A stretch of DNA of 64,000 nt from an uncultured Alistipes sp. (GTDB taxonomy: Bacteria; Bacteroidota; Bacteroidia; Bacteroidales; Rikenellaceae), in NCBI RefSeq assembly GCF_949296715.1, contig NZ_CASFQD010000055.1:1-64000 (forward strand). Direction: 5' to 3'. A model generated the notes under the pieces. The model saw nothing but the letters and a program-made list of their open reading frames with translations. It made no database searches and was not told the origin of the DNA. The position numbers were made by a program, and so were the translations under genes. This document shows positions 51,924-60,464 of this stretch, piece by piece. How positions within the stretch are numbered: position 1 is the first letter of the stretch; every line of letters starts with the position of its first letter.

Positions 51924-53420
51924 ATGAAACAGTACATTCTTGCGCTTGACCAGGGGACGAGCAGTTCCCGCGCGATCGTCTTCGACGAAAAGGGCACGAC
52001 GTGCGCCGTAGCACAGAAGGAGTTCCGTCAAATCTTCCCCAAATCGGGCTGGGTCGAGCATGACCCTCACGAGATATGGTCGTCACAGGCTTCGGTCATC
52101 GCCGAGGCGATCACGATGATGGACATCAACGGTCTGAACCTGGCCGGCATCGGCATCACGAACCAGCGCGAAACGACCATCGTCTGGGATTCGGAGACCG
52201 AAGAGCCCGTCTACAACGCCATCGTATGGCAGGACCGCCGCACGTCGGACTACTGCGACGAACTGAAGAAGCAGGGCGTAACGGACATGATCCGCCAGAA
52301 GACCGGTCTGATCATCGACGCCTACTTCAGCGCCACGAAGATCAAGTGGATTCTGGACAACGTACCCGGAGCCCGCAAGCGCGCCGAGAAGGGCAAGCTA
52401 CTCTTCGGCACGGTCGACACGTGGCTCATCTGGCGCCTGACGCGCGGCGAGGTGCACGTAACGGACGTCAGCAACGCCTCGCGCACGATGCTCTTCAACA
52501 TCAATACGCTCGAGTGGGACCAGGAGCTACTCGACCTGTTCGGCATTCCGCGTTCGATGATGCCCGAAGTCAAGTCCTCGAGTGAGATATACGGCCATAC
52601 GAAGACCACGATCTTCGCCCACAAGGTGCCCATCTCGGGTATCGCCGGAGACCAGCAGGCTGCCCTCTTCGGACAGATGTGCACCGAGCCGGGCATGGTC
52701 AAGAACACCTACGGCACGGGCTGCTTCCTGCTGATGAACAGCGGCGAGAAACCCATCCTCTCGAAGAACAACCTCATCACGACCGTCGCCTGGAAGATCG
52801 GCGACAAGGTCAACTACGCCCTCGAGGGCAGCATCTTTGTCGGCGGCTCGGTCGTGCAGTGGCTGCGCGACGGGTTGAAGGTCATCAACTCCTCGTCGGA
52901 GGTCGAGACGCTGGCCTCGCAGGTGCCCGACACGAACGGCGTCTACTTCGTACCGGCCCTGACGGGTCTGGGCGCCCCCTGGTGGGACCAGTACGCCCGC
53001 GGTACGATCATCGGCATCAGCCGCGGCACCACGACGGCGCACATCGCCCGCGCGGCGCTCGAAGGCATCGCCTACCAGACGATGGACATCACGGCGGCCA
53101 TGTCGCGTGACGCCGGCATCCCGCTCAAGGAGCTGAAGGTCGACGGCGGCGCCTCGCGCAACAACCTGCTCATGCAGTTCCAGGCCGACATCCTCGGCAC
53201 GCACGTCATCCGTCCGCAGGTCGTCGAGACCACGGCCATGGGTGCCGCCTACCTCGCGGGTCTGGCCGTCGGCTACTGGTCGAGCATCGACGAAATCCGC
53301 AAGCAGTGGCAGATCGACCGCGTCTTCGAGCCCACGTGGGAGGAGGAGAAGGTCCGCGAAGCCCGCGAAGGCTGGCAGGACGCCGTGAAGCGCACGTTGA
53401 GCGACTACACGAAGAAATAA
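51924..53420 (+). CDS. glpK: glycerol kinase
   Basis: 498 aa FGGY kinase. Motifs: LALDQGTSSSRAIVFDEKG at residues ~6-24, GITNQRETTIVWD near 78, TYGTGCFLLMN near 265, LTGLGAPWWDQYARGTIIG near 345 and the FGGY signature region GGASRNNLLMQFQADILG near 407. It traps glycerol as glycerol-3-phosphate, the substrate of GlpABC. It follows glpC by 50 bp and shares the operon. Confidence 0.96.
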   Translation: MKQYILALDQGTSSSRAIVFDEKGTTCAVAQKEFRQIFPKSGWVEHDPHEIWSSQASVIAEAITMMDINGLNLAGIGITNQRETTIVWDSETEEPVYNAIVWQDRRTSDYCDELKKQGVTDMIRQKTGLIIDAYFSATKIKWILDNVPGARKRAEKGKLLFGTVDTWLIWRLTRGEVHVTDVSNASRTMLFNINTLEWDQELLDLFGIPRSMMPEVKSSSEIYGHTKTTIFAHKVPISGIAGDQQAALFGQMCTEPGMVKNTYGTGCFLLMNSGEKPILSKNNLITTVAWKIGDKVNYALEGSIFVGGSVVQWLRDGLKVINSSSEVETLASQVPDTNGVYFVPALTGLGAPWWDQYARGTIIGISRGTTTAHIARAALEGIAYQTMDITAAMSRDAGIPLKELKVDGGASRNNLLMQFQADILGTHVIRPQVVETTAMGAAYLAGLAVGYWSSIDEIRKQWQIDRVFEPTWEEEKVREAREGWQDAVKRTLSDYTKK

Positions 53421-53462
53421 CCGCGAAACCAACCGTAAGTAAAACCTAAAACCCGTACTGAC

Positions 53463-54200
53463 ATGAATGAAGTGTTCGTAAAGTGCCTGTTCGAATTTAT
53501 CGGCACGGCCATTCTGGTTCTCTTCGGCGACGGCGTCGTCGCATCGAACTGCCTGAAAAAATCCAAGGGCGAAAACGGCGGCTGGGTCGTCATCACGCTG
53601 GCGTGGGGTCTGGCCGTCATGCTCGGCGTCTTCATCGCCGGCCCCTACTCGGGCGCACACCTCAATCCGGCCGTCACGCTGGGTCTGGCTGCCGCCAAGA
53701 CCTTCAGCTGGAGCCTGGTCGTTCCCTACATCATCGCACAGATGCTCGGCGGCTTCGTCGGCGCCGTGCTCGTCTACGCCTTCTACAAGGACCACTACGA
53801 CGCCACGCCCGATCCCGCCGCAAAGCTGGGCACCTTCTGCACGGCTCCGGCCATCCGCAACTACGGGCGCAACCTCTTCAGCGAGATCCTCGGCACGTTC
53901 GTGCTCGTCTTCGTCATCCTCGCCCTCGCCTCGCGCGGCAACGCGCCCGAAATGGGCATGGGCGCACTCGGCGCCTTCCCCGTCTCGATGCTGATCGTCG
54001 CCCTGGGCATGTCGCTCGGCGGTACGACGGGTTACGCCATCAACCCGGCCCGCGACCTCGCACCGCGCATCGCACACGCCGTGCTCCCGATCAAGGGCAA
54101 GGGTTCGAACGACTGGGCCTATTCGTGGGTGCCGGTCGTCGGCCCGATCATCGGCGGATTCCTCGCCGCTGCACTTTACTGCGCTGTCTACTGTTTCTAA
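53463..54200 (+). CDS. glpF: glycerol facilitator (MIP family)
   Basis: 245 aa, six-helix aquaglyceroporin. First NPA motif in AHLNPAVTLGLA near residue 64 and second in YAINPARDLAPR near 193. The Asp after the second NPAR is typical of glycerol-conducting members. Inner-membrane channel feeding GlpK. Confidence 0.95.
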   Translation: MNEVFVKCLFEFIGTAILVLFGDGVVASNCLKKSKGENGGWVVITLAWGLAVMLGVFIAGPYSGAHLNPAVTLGLAAAKTFSWSLVVPYIIAQMLGGFVGAVLVYAFYKDHYDATPDPAAKLGTFCTAPAIRNYGRNLFSEILGTFVLVFVILALASRGNAPEMGMGALGAFPVSMLIVALGMSLGGTTGYAINPARDLAPRIAHAVLPIKGKGSNDWAYSWVPVVGPIIGGFLAAALYCAVYCF

Positions 54201-54210
54201 ATCCACGGCC

Positions 54211-54954
54211 ATGAAACGACTCAAATACCTGATAGCCGGAGCATGCGCCATGCTCTGCTGCGCAACCTCCTACGGACAGCAGCTCCATTTCAGCGGAACG
54301 CTCCAGAACATGCACCTGTGGCGCGGTTTGCAGGTCGCCGACGGCGGCGTCCTGGCCGCAGACCTCAATATCGGATTCCTCGACGACGGCCTCAAGGTCG
54401 GACTGTGGGGAGGCTCCGACTTCACGGGCGACTACAAGGAGTTCGACTACTACCTCTCCTACTCGCGGGCAGGCTTCACCGTCGCCGTGTGGGACATCTT
54501 CAACTTCTCGCCCGAGCTGCCCTTCAGCAAGGACATCTTCAACTACAACAAGTTCTCGACGACCCACTTCCTGGACTTGAGCGTCGCCTACGATTTCGAC
54601 GTGAAGCTGCAGGTTCCCCTGCGGCTCTACTGGGCGACGATCTTCGCCGGGCGCGACCTGAATGCCGCGGAAGAGAACTCCTACTCGACGTTCGTCTCCG
54701 CGGAGTACAGCGTCTTCCGCGACGAGCACTGGAAGGTCGACGTGGGGCTGGGCGGCACCTTCGCCTTCAACCGCGACGATGCGGACGGGCACGCGAACTT
54801 CTACGGCCACGACGGCATCAACCAGATTTCGTTGAGGACCACCTACAACCTCAAGCTGGGACGCTTCGACATGCCGGTCTTCGCCCACGCGATGTGGAAT
54901 CCCGACACGCGGAACGGCTACCTGCAGGTGGGCATCAACCTCTTCGCCTTCTGA
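54211..54954 (+). CDS. probable outer-membrane protein of the glp operon
   Basis: 247 aa. Signal peptide (MKRLKYLIAGACAMLCCATSYG), then a mature chain of alternating hydrophobic/polar residues with many aromatic and acidic positions (LHFSGTLQNMHLWRGLQV, VGLWGGSDFTGDYKEFDYYL, GYLQVGINLFAF). It ends with Phe, as outer-membrane beta-barrels do. No family name recognised. It begins 10 bp after glpF and is followed by a terminator, so it is the last gene of the operon. A pore for glycerol or related solutes is a reasonable guess. Confidence 0.7.
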   Translation: MKRLKYLIAGACAMLCCATSYGQQLHFSGTLQNMHLWRGLQVADGGVLAADLNIGFLDDGLKVGLWGGSDFTGDYKEFDYYLSYSRAGFTVAVWDIFNFSPELPFSKDIFNYNKFSTTHFLDLSVAYDFDVKLQVPLRLYWATIFAGRDLNAAEENSYSTFVSAEYSVFRDEHWKVDVGLGGTFAFNRDDADGHANFYGHDGINQISLRTTYNLKLGRFDMPVFAHAMWNPDTRNGYLQVGINLFAF

Positions 54955-54991
54955 TCCGGGAACTCCGCAGCCGCCACGGCGGCACTCCGCA

Positions 54992-55024
54992 CACGGCCCT
55001 GCACCCTGAAGGTGCGGGGCCGTG
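54992..55024 (+). terminator. terminator of the glp operon
   Basis: 14-bp stem with one T-G pair (54992-55005 with 55011-55024) and a 5-nt loop. The T run is weak. Confidence 0.7.
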
Positions 55025-55104
55025 CCGTACACTCCGGTGCGTAGCGGCAGTGCGCAACGACGACAAATCGGCGGCCGAACGGTGCAACGTGCGAAAAGAA
55101 GCGC

Positions 55105-55112
55105 TATCTTTG
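55105..55112 (+). promoter_or_regulatory. -7 promoter element (TATCTTTG)
   Basis: Exact TAnnTTTG match. The start of transcription would fall near 55119, which excludes the in-frame ATG at 55114 and supports translation from 55135. Confidence 0.65.
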
Positions 55113-55134
55113 CATGAAGAAAAACATCCGGACC

Positions 55135-56169
55135 ATGCAAGCCCTGACCTACGTCGAACGCGGACGCTTCGAGCTCCGCGAAAAGCCCCGCCCCACCCTG
55201 TCGGACCCGCGCGACGCGATCGTGCGCGTAACCCTCGGAAGCATCTGCACGAGCGACCTGCACATCCTGCACGGCAGCGTGCCGCGCGCCGTTCGGGGCA
55301 TCACCGTCGGCCACGAGATGGTCGGCATCGTCGAAGAGACGGGCGAGGCGGTAACCACCGTCCGCCCGGGCGACCGCGTCACGGTCAACGTCGAGACCTT
55401 CTGCGGCGAGTGCTTCTTCTGCCGGCACGGCTACGTGAACAACTGCACCGACTCCGACGGCGGCTGGGCCCTGGGGTGCCGCATCGACGGCGGGCAGGCG
55501 GAGCTGGTGCGCGTGCCCCACGCCGACCGGGGGCTGAACCGCATTCCCGACACGGTGAGCGACGAGCAGGCCCTCTTCGTGGGCGACATTCTGGCGACGG
55601 GATTCTGGGCCGCGCGCATCTCGGAAATCTCCGAAGAGGATATCGTACTCATCCTCGGGGCCGGGCCGACGGGGCTCTGCACGCTGCTCTGCGTGCAGCT
55701 GCGCCGTCCGAAGCGCATCATCGTCTGCGAGCAGTCGCCCGAACGCCGGCGCTTCGTGCAGGAGCACTACCCCGACGTGCTGGTCACCGCACCCGAACAG
55801 TGCCGCGAATTCGTGCTGCAACACAGCGACCACGGCGGCGCCGACCGCGTGCTGGAGGTTGCCGGAGCGGACGACACCTTCCGCATGGCGTGGGAATGCG
55901 CCCGGCCGAACGCCATCGTCACGGTCGTGGCGCTCTACGACACCCCGCAGCTGCTGCCGCTGCCGGAGATGTACGGCAAGAACCTGACCTTCAAGACCGG
56001 CGGTGTGGACGGATGCGACTGTGCCGAGATTCTCCGCCTGATCGAGGCGGGACGCATAGACACCACGCCGCTCATCACGCACCGCTTTCCGCTGCGGCGC
56101 ATCGGCGAGGCTTACCGTCTCTTCGAAAGCCGCGGCGACGGCGTCATCAAAATCGCCATCGAGTGCTGA
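55135..56169 (+). CDS. zinc-dependent alcohol dehydrogenase family protein
   Basis: 344 aa medium-chain dehydrogenase/reductase. Catalytic zinc ligands: Cys in GSICTSDLHILHG (near residue 40) and the GHEMVG motif near 61. The structural zinc loop has CGECFFCRHGYVNNC (~88-102). The Rossmann fold is VLILGAGPTGLCTLL near 170. It probably oxidises a secondary or branched alcohol or polyol; the overall pattern is close to the YjjN/threonine-dehydrogenase-like group. It is a single gene, convergent with the lipoprotein on the other strand. Confidence 0.88.
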   Translation: MQALTYVERGRFELREKPRPTLSDPRDAIVRVTLGSICTSDLHILHGSVPRAVRGITVGHEMVGIVEETGEAVTTVRPGDRVTVNVETFCGECFFCRHGYVNNCTDSDGGWALGCRIDGGQAELVRVPHADRGLNRIPDTVSDEQALFVGDILATGFWAARISEISEEDIVLILGAGPTGLCTLLCVQLRRPKRIIVCEQSPERRRFVQEHYPDVLVTAPEQCREFVLQHSDHGGADRVLEVAGADDTFRMAWECARPNAIVTVVALYDTPQLLPLPEMYGKNLTFKTGGVDGCDCAEILRLIEAGRIDTTPLITHRFPLRRIGEAYRLFESRGDGVIKIAIEC

Positions 56170-56201
56170 CACCGCGGCCGCTTCGCGGGGCCGCAAAAAA
56201 A

Positions 56202-56227
56202 GACGGGCTGTCATGCGACAGCCCGTC
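56202..56227. terminator. bidirectional terminator
   Basis: 11-bp perfect stem (56202-56212 with 56217-56227), 4-nt loop. A seven-A run on the left makes it a strong terminator for the minus-strand lipoprotein operon. Confidence 0.85.
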
Positions 56228-56248
56228 CCTGTTTGCAATCTAAAGGAG

Positions 56249-57484
56249 TTACAGCGTCCAGCCGGCGGTCCAGTCGTCCGATGCGGAGACGGCACCCTTG
56301 TAGGCCGCAGTCGTGAAGAAGCTGTCGGAGAGGGTCTTTCCACCCTGAATCGTACCGACGTAGCCGTCGGTCAGCGCATTCACGTAGTCGGTCGCATTGC
56401 CGGCCGCAGCTTCGAAATCCTCGTTGGTGTAGATGCCCTCCTTCGAGTCGAGCACCGTGCTCATCGAGATGTACTCGAGCACCGAGGGGGTCTGCTGCTT
56501 CGAGAAGGAGCTTTCCGTCTCGGGGGTCTCGACCGTCAGACACTTGGGCTTGCCGGTGATGATGGCGTTGTAGAGCTCGACCTCCGTGCCGGCACGCAGC
56601 CGCACGCCGCGGTTGCCCGTCTGCGAGTTGTTGCCCACGAGCGTCACGTTTGCCAGCACGGGGTGTGCCACGGGCGTGGCGGCGGCGTTGTTGCCGTTGT
56701 TGTCGCACTCCATCAGGCAGTCGCAGTCGTAGCCCAGCGTCGATTCGGCCTCCTGAAAGGCCACGAGGAACTGCCCCTTGCCGTTCCACCCTTCGGTCCA
56801 GTCGAACGAGTCGTCCGAGCAGCTCGTGGAGACGAGGTAGCGGACGTTGACCGAACCGCCGAAGAACTCGAATCCGTCGTCCGAACCCTTGTAGGCCTGC
56901 AGGTACTCGACCGTCGTGCCGTTGCCCACGCCGTAGAACGAAACGCCGTTGGCCTCGTGCTCCTCGTCGAGCGCGAAGCCCGTGTACTCGAGGCGGATGT
57001 AGCGCAGCGTACCCGAGTTGTCGGCGTCGTTGTCACCGCCGTAGGGGGCGTTGCCGATCTCCGAGAGGACACCCGCACCGGCGTTCGTGTGGGCGTAGCC
57101 GCAGATGTGGATGCCGCCCCAGGCCCCTGACTCCTTCAGTTCGGAGGTCATGACGATCGGGTGTGCGGCCGTGCCCTGCGCATCGATCTTCGCACCCTGC
57201 TCGATGAGGATGTAGTCGGGAATCTCGTCGTCGACGGCGACCAGCTCGACACCCGGCTCGATGCGGAGCGTTGCCCCGGCCTTGACGTGCAGGCCGCCGC
57301 TCAAGCGGTAGCTGTTGCCTTCGGTGAGCGTTGCGTCGGAGGTGATGTTGCCCGTGAGGGTCGTCCCGGGGGTGATGTCGCCGTTCAGGCCCGGCGTGTC
57401 GTTGCCTTCGTCGTCGTTGTTGCAGGCCGTAGCGAGGGCCATGCAGGCAGCCGCTGCCGCCAGAATCTTCCAATACGTTTTCAT
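56249..57484 (-). CDS. large secreted lipoprotein, parallel beta-helix-like
   Basis: 411 aa. Lipoprotein signal MKTYWKILAAAAACMALATAC with lipobox ATAC, then an acidic linker. The mature protein has short repeating beta-strand units rich in Gly, Asn and Asp (LRIEPGVELVAVDDE, GTLRYIRLEYTGFALDEEHE, NVRYLVSTSCSDDSFDWTEGW), typical of right-handed parallel beta-helices. It lies 50 bp downstream of a TonB receptor gene and is probably its surface or periplasmic partner. Ligand unknown. Confidence 0.78.
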   Translation of the reverse strand: MKTYWKILAAAAACMALATACNNDDEGNDTPGLNGDITPGTTLTGNITSDATLTEGNSYRLSGGLHVKAGATLRIEPGVELVAVDDEIPDYILIEQGAKIDAQGTAAHPIVMTSELKESGAWGGIHICGYAHTNAGAGVLSEIGNAPYGGDNDADNSGTLRYIRLEYTGFALDEEHEANGVSFYGVGNGTTVEYLQAYKGSDDGFEFFGGSVNVRYLVSTSCSDDSFDWTEGWNGKGQFLVAFQEAESTLGYDCDCLMECDNNGNNAAATPVAHPVLANVTLVGNNSQTGNRGVRLRAGTEVELYNAIITGKPKCLTVETPETESSFSKQQTPSVLEYISMSTVLDSKEGIYTNEDFEAAAGNATDYVNALTDGYVGTIQGGKTLSDSFFTTAAYKGAVSASDDWTAGWTL

Positions 57485-57534
57485 CTTGCAATAAAAATTT
57501 GAATGGTTGTTGTCTTGTATCACTTTCCTGTCTG

Positions 57535-60207
57535 TCAGAATTTCAGGTTCAGGCCGATTTCGAAGCCCGTGCCGCGGCGGTAGCGCTCGACCTCGACGGT
57601 CCGGTTCGTCTGCGGCACCTCCTGCTCGAAGACCATCGCCCGGTTGAGCAGGTCGGTCAGCTGCATCTTCAGCTCGACGCGGGCATTGAGGCGGCACGCG
57701 GCCGAGAAGTTGAGCGTATGCACGGGACGCTGCGTGACATCGCCCAGCCCCGAGATGCCGACGGCGTGGATGCGCGGTCCCTGGAGGTTGTAGAGCAGCG
57801 CCAGGTTCAGCTGCCGCCCGCCGCCGAAGCGGGGCGTCCACGTCAGGTCGGCGTTGACCAGATAGGGCGAGGCGCCCTGCAGGGCCCGCTCCTTGTTGGT
57901 GTAGACGCCGCCTTCGGGCAGCTTGACGTTGGTGTAAATCCAGGTGCCGTTGACGCCCAGGCGCAGCTCCCGGGCCAGCATCTTGCGCAGCTCGATCTCC
58001 ACGCCTGCGGCCATGCCGTTGTCGGCGTTGCGGAACGTATGGACGGCGGCGCCTCCGGCGAGCATCTGCACGCGCTCGATCGGCTCGTCGAGAAACTTGT
58101 AGTAGGCCGTCACCGAGACCATGTCGCCGCGGCGGTTGAGCAGTTCGTAGCGCAGGTCGAGGTTGTAGTTGTAGCTGTTCTGCAGCTCCTCGTTACCGCG
58201 CAGCTGGACCGAACCGTAGGACTCCTGGTAGAGGAACGGGGCCATCTCGATGAACGACGGCCGCGTGATCGTGCGCGAGGCGGCAAGGCGCAGCTGCTGT
58301 TCGTCCGTAAGGCTGTAGCGGATGTTCAGCGCCGGGAAGAGGTCGTACTTGTCGAGGTCGCGCCGCTCGCGGATGCTCTGGTCGTTGTAGTAGCGCACCC
58401 ACTGCTGCGAAGCCTCGTAGCGCACGCCGGCATTGATGAGCAGCAGCGGCGTCGCCTGCAAATCGAGTGAGAGGTACCCGGCACAGATGCGGTTGCCGGC
58501 CTCGTAGCTGTCCTTGGGCTGCTTCTGCCGGTTGATCGTCAGCGAGCCGTTGGCGACATTCTCAAAGCCGAGGAAGTCGGGATCGAGAGGATCGTCAATC
58601 TCGGGCGAGAGCTTCGACAGATCGTAGTAGAAGCGTGTGCCGGCGTAGTCACGGCGCTTGTCCTTCCACGAGAGGCCCGCCGTGAGCTTGTGTCCCGCAC
58701 CGAACGTGTAGTCGACGGCCGCATGGGCGTTCCATTCATCCTCGTCGAGCGTGCCGAAATAGCGCATCGTCTCCTGCTGGTTGAGCTTGAAGAGGCTCAG
58801 CGAGCCGTCCTCCCCGCGCAGGTACATGACCTGCCGGCGGTCGGGCTCGTCGGACGAGGTCGCCGACCACGAGCCGCTCCAGCGCAGCTGCCACCGCTCG
58901 CCGAAGGCATGCCGGCCGTTGAGCTGGTGCGTCATGAGCTTGTAGACGTGCATCACGTCGTTGCTGCCCACGAGCTGGTGGTTCTCCTGATCGTATCCCT
59001 CCCGCAGCATGTAGGTGTCCACGGCGTTGCGGGCATAGAAGAGCGTGTAACCGATGCGGTCGGCATCGCGCAAAGTCGTGCTGAGGCTCGCCAGAGCCGC
59101 AATCTTCAGTTCACACGCATAGCTGTCGTATTCGTATTCGTCGGTGGTCCGGCCCGTCGCCTCGAGCAGCCGGAACCAGGCGTTGTCCATCGTTTGCTGC
59201 CCGTTGCTCATGCCGCCCGAAGCCAGCACGCTCACCGTCTGCCGTCCCACACGGAAGTCGCGGCCCCACGCCACGTTGCCGCCCATGACGGGCAGCGACG
59301 TGCGCTTCGAGACCGAGAAGTCCGTATCGAAGATATCCTTCGTCTTCACATACTGGCGGAAGTCGGCGAGCGACCCGGAGAGGGCGCGGGGATCAACGGA
59401 CGGCTGCGTGAAGAGCGAGCGGTGATCCATGCGGTAGAAGCCGCGCCCCACGGTATTGAACTGCCCGCCCAGGTGGAAATCGACCGAGAAGAAGGCTTCG
59501 CCCGTGTTCTCGCGCGTGTTGATGTCGATGTGCGCACCCGAATAGTCGGCATAGGAGCCCACCTCGTAGACCTTGCTGACGGTGATGTTCTTCACGGTCG
59601 ACGAGGGGAAGATGTCCAGCGGGATGAGCTTGTTGTCGGGGTTGGGCGAGGCGATGGGCTGTCCGTTGAGCGTCGTGATGCTGTATCGGTCGCCCAGACC
59701 GCGCACGATGAGCTGTCCGGCCGAGGCGATCGAGATGCCGGCCATCTTGCGGACACCCTCCTGCACGTTGGAGATGCCCTTGAGCGACATCTCCCGGGCG
59801 CCCATGTTCTCGATGGCGATATTCGCCGCGTAGCGCTCGGTCTGCAGGGCCCGCTCCGTCTCGAGGTTCTTGCGGGCGGTCACCGTCACCGAGGCGAGCA
59901 CCTGATTGTCCGGTTCGAGGGCGACGTGCATCGGATCCATTCCCTCCGACACGCAGACGTCGAGCCGCTGCGAGAGGTAGGAGACATAGGAGACGGCGAT
60001 GCGGTAGTCGCCCGGAGCGAGGTTCAGTTCGAAGCACCCCGCCGCATCGGTCGTCGTGCCCCTGGTCGTGCCTTCGACGACGACGGTCGCTCCGATGAGG
60101 GCCTGTTGTGTCGCCTTGTCGACGACGACGCCCCGGAACGGTGCGGCCCCGGCCGCGCCGGCAAGCCAAATGAACAGGGTCGTTGCAATGATTTTTCTGA
60201 ATGACAT
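57535..60207 (-). CDS. TonB-dependent outer membrane receptor
   Basis: 890 aa. Signal peptide, then a carboxypeptidase-like regulatory domain (FRGVVVDKATQQALIGATVVVEG, residues ~25-110), a plug domain (VQEGVRKMAGISIASAGQLIVRGLGDRY, in pieces near 145-175) and a long beta-barrel ending in GFEIGLNLKF with C-terminal Phe. The barrel architecture is of the non-SusC FecA/BtuB-like type. It forms an operon with the beta-helix lipoprotein. Substrate unknown. Confidence 0.92.
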   Translation of the reverse strand: MSFRKIIATTLFIWLAGAAGAAPFRGVVVDKATQQALIGATVVVEGTTRGTTTDAAGCFELNLAPGDYRIAVSYVSYLSQRLDVCVSEGMDPMHVALEPDNQVLASVTVTARKNLETERALQTERYAANIAIENMGAREMSLKGISNVQEGVRKMAGISIASAGQLIVRGLGDRYSITTLNGQPIASPNPDNKLIPLDIFPSSTVKNITVSKVYEVGSYADYSGAHIDINTRENTGEAFFSVDFHLGGQFNTVGRGFYRMDHRSLFTQPSVDPRALSGSLADFRQYVKTKDIFDTDFSVSKRTSLPVMGGNVAWGRDFRVGRQTVSVLASGGMSNGQQTMDNAWFRLLEATGRTTDEYEYDSYACELKIAALASLSTTLRDADRIGYTLFYARNAVDTYMLREGYDQENHQLVGSNDVMHVYKLMTHQLNGRHAFGERWQLRWSGSWSATSSDEPDRRQVMYLRGEDGSLSLFKLNQQETMRYFGTLDEDEWNAHAAVDYTFGAGHKLTAGLSWKDKRRDYAGTRFYYDLSKLSPEIDDPLDPDFLGFENVANGSLTINRQKQPKDSYEAGNRICAGYLSLDLQATPLLLINAGVRYEASQQWVRYYNDQSIRERRDLDKYDLFPALNIRYSLTDEQQLRLAASRTITRPSFIEMAPFLYQESYGSVQLRGNEELQNSYNYNLDLRYELLNRRGDMVSVTAYYKFLDEPIERVQMLAGGAAVHTFRNADNGMAAGVEIELRKMLARELRLGVNGTWIYTNVKLPEGGVYTNKERALQGASPYLVNADLTWTPRFGGGRQLNLALLYNLQGPRIHAVGISGLGDVTQRPVHTLNFSAACRLNARVELKMQLTDLLNRAMVFEQEVPQTNRTVEVERYRRGTGFEIGLNLKF

Positions 60208-60239
60208 GTACAATCCGTTTTCTTTTCTGTTTCCGGCGG

Positions 60240-60247
60240 CAAAGATC
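60240..60247 (-). promoter_or_regulatory. possible -7 element (GATCTTTG) for the TonB receptor
   Basis: Differs from TAnnTTTG only at the first position, 33 bp upstream of the ATG on the minus strand. Weak evidence. Confidence 0.35.
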
Positions 60248-60415
60248 AGACACGGATGTTACAAAAGGATGTAGACGCAGTGATATTCCCTTGACAGGCG
60301 CCGCAGCCGCAGCACCCGCGGAACCCCCGCGCCATGCGGTTTCCGGCCCCTATCCGGCCGTAAGCGGCACGCCAGCAACCGGCGGAGGCCCGCCGCCCGC
60401 TCCGGGCAAAAAAAA

Positions 60416-60442
60416 GCGGCCGCAGCCCGAAGCTGCGGCCGC
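60416..60442 (-). terminator. terminator for the outer-membrane protein operon
   Basis: 10-bp GC stem (60416-60425 with 60433-60442). On the minus strand it is followed by eight T (complement of 60408-60415), 23 bp past the stop of the DUF6850-like gene. Confidence 0.85.
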
Positions 60443-60464
60443 CCGTCGCCGGGACGGGGCCGGA

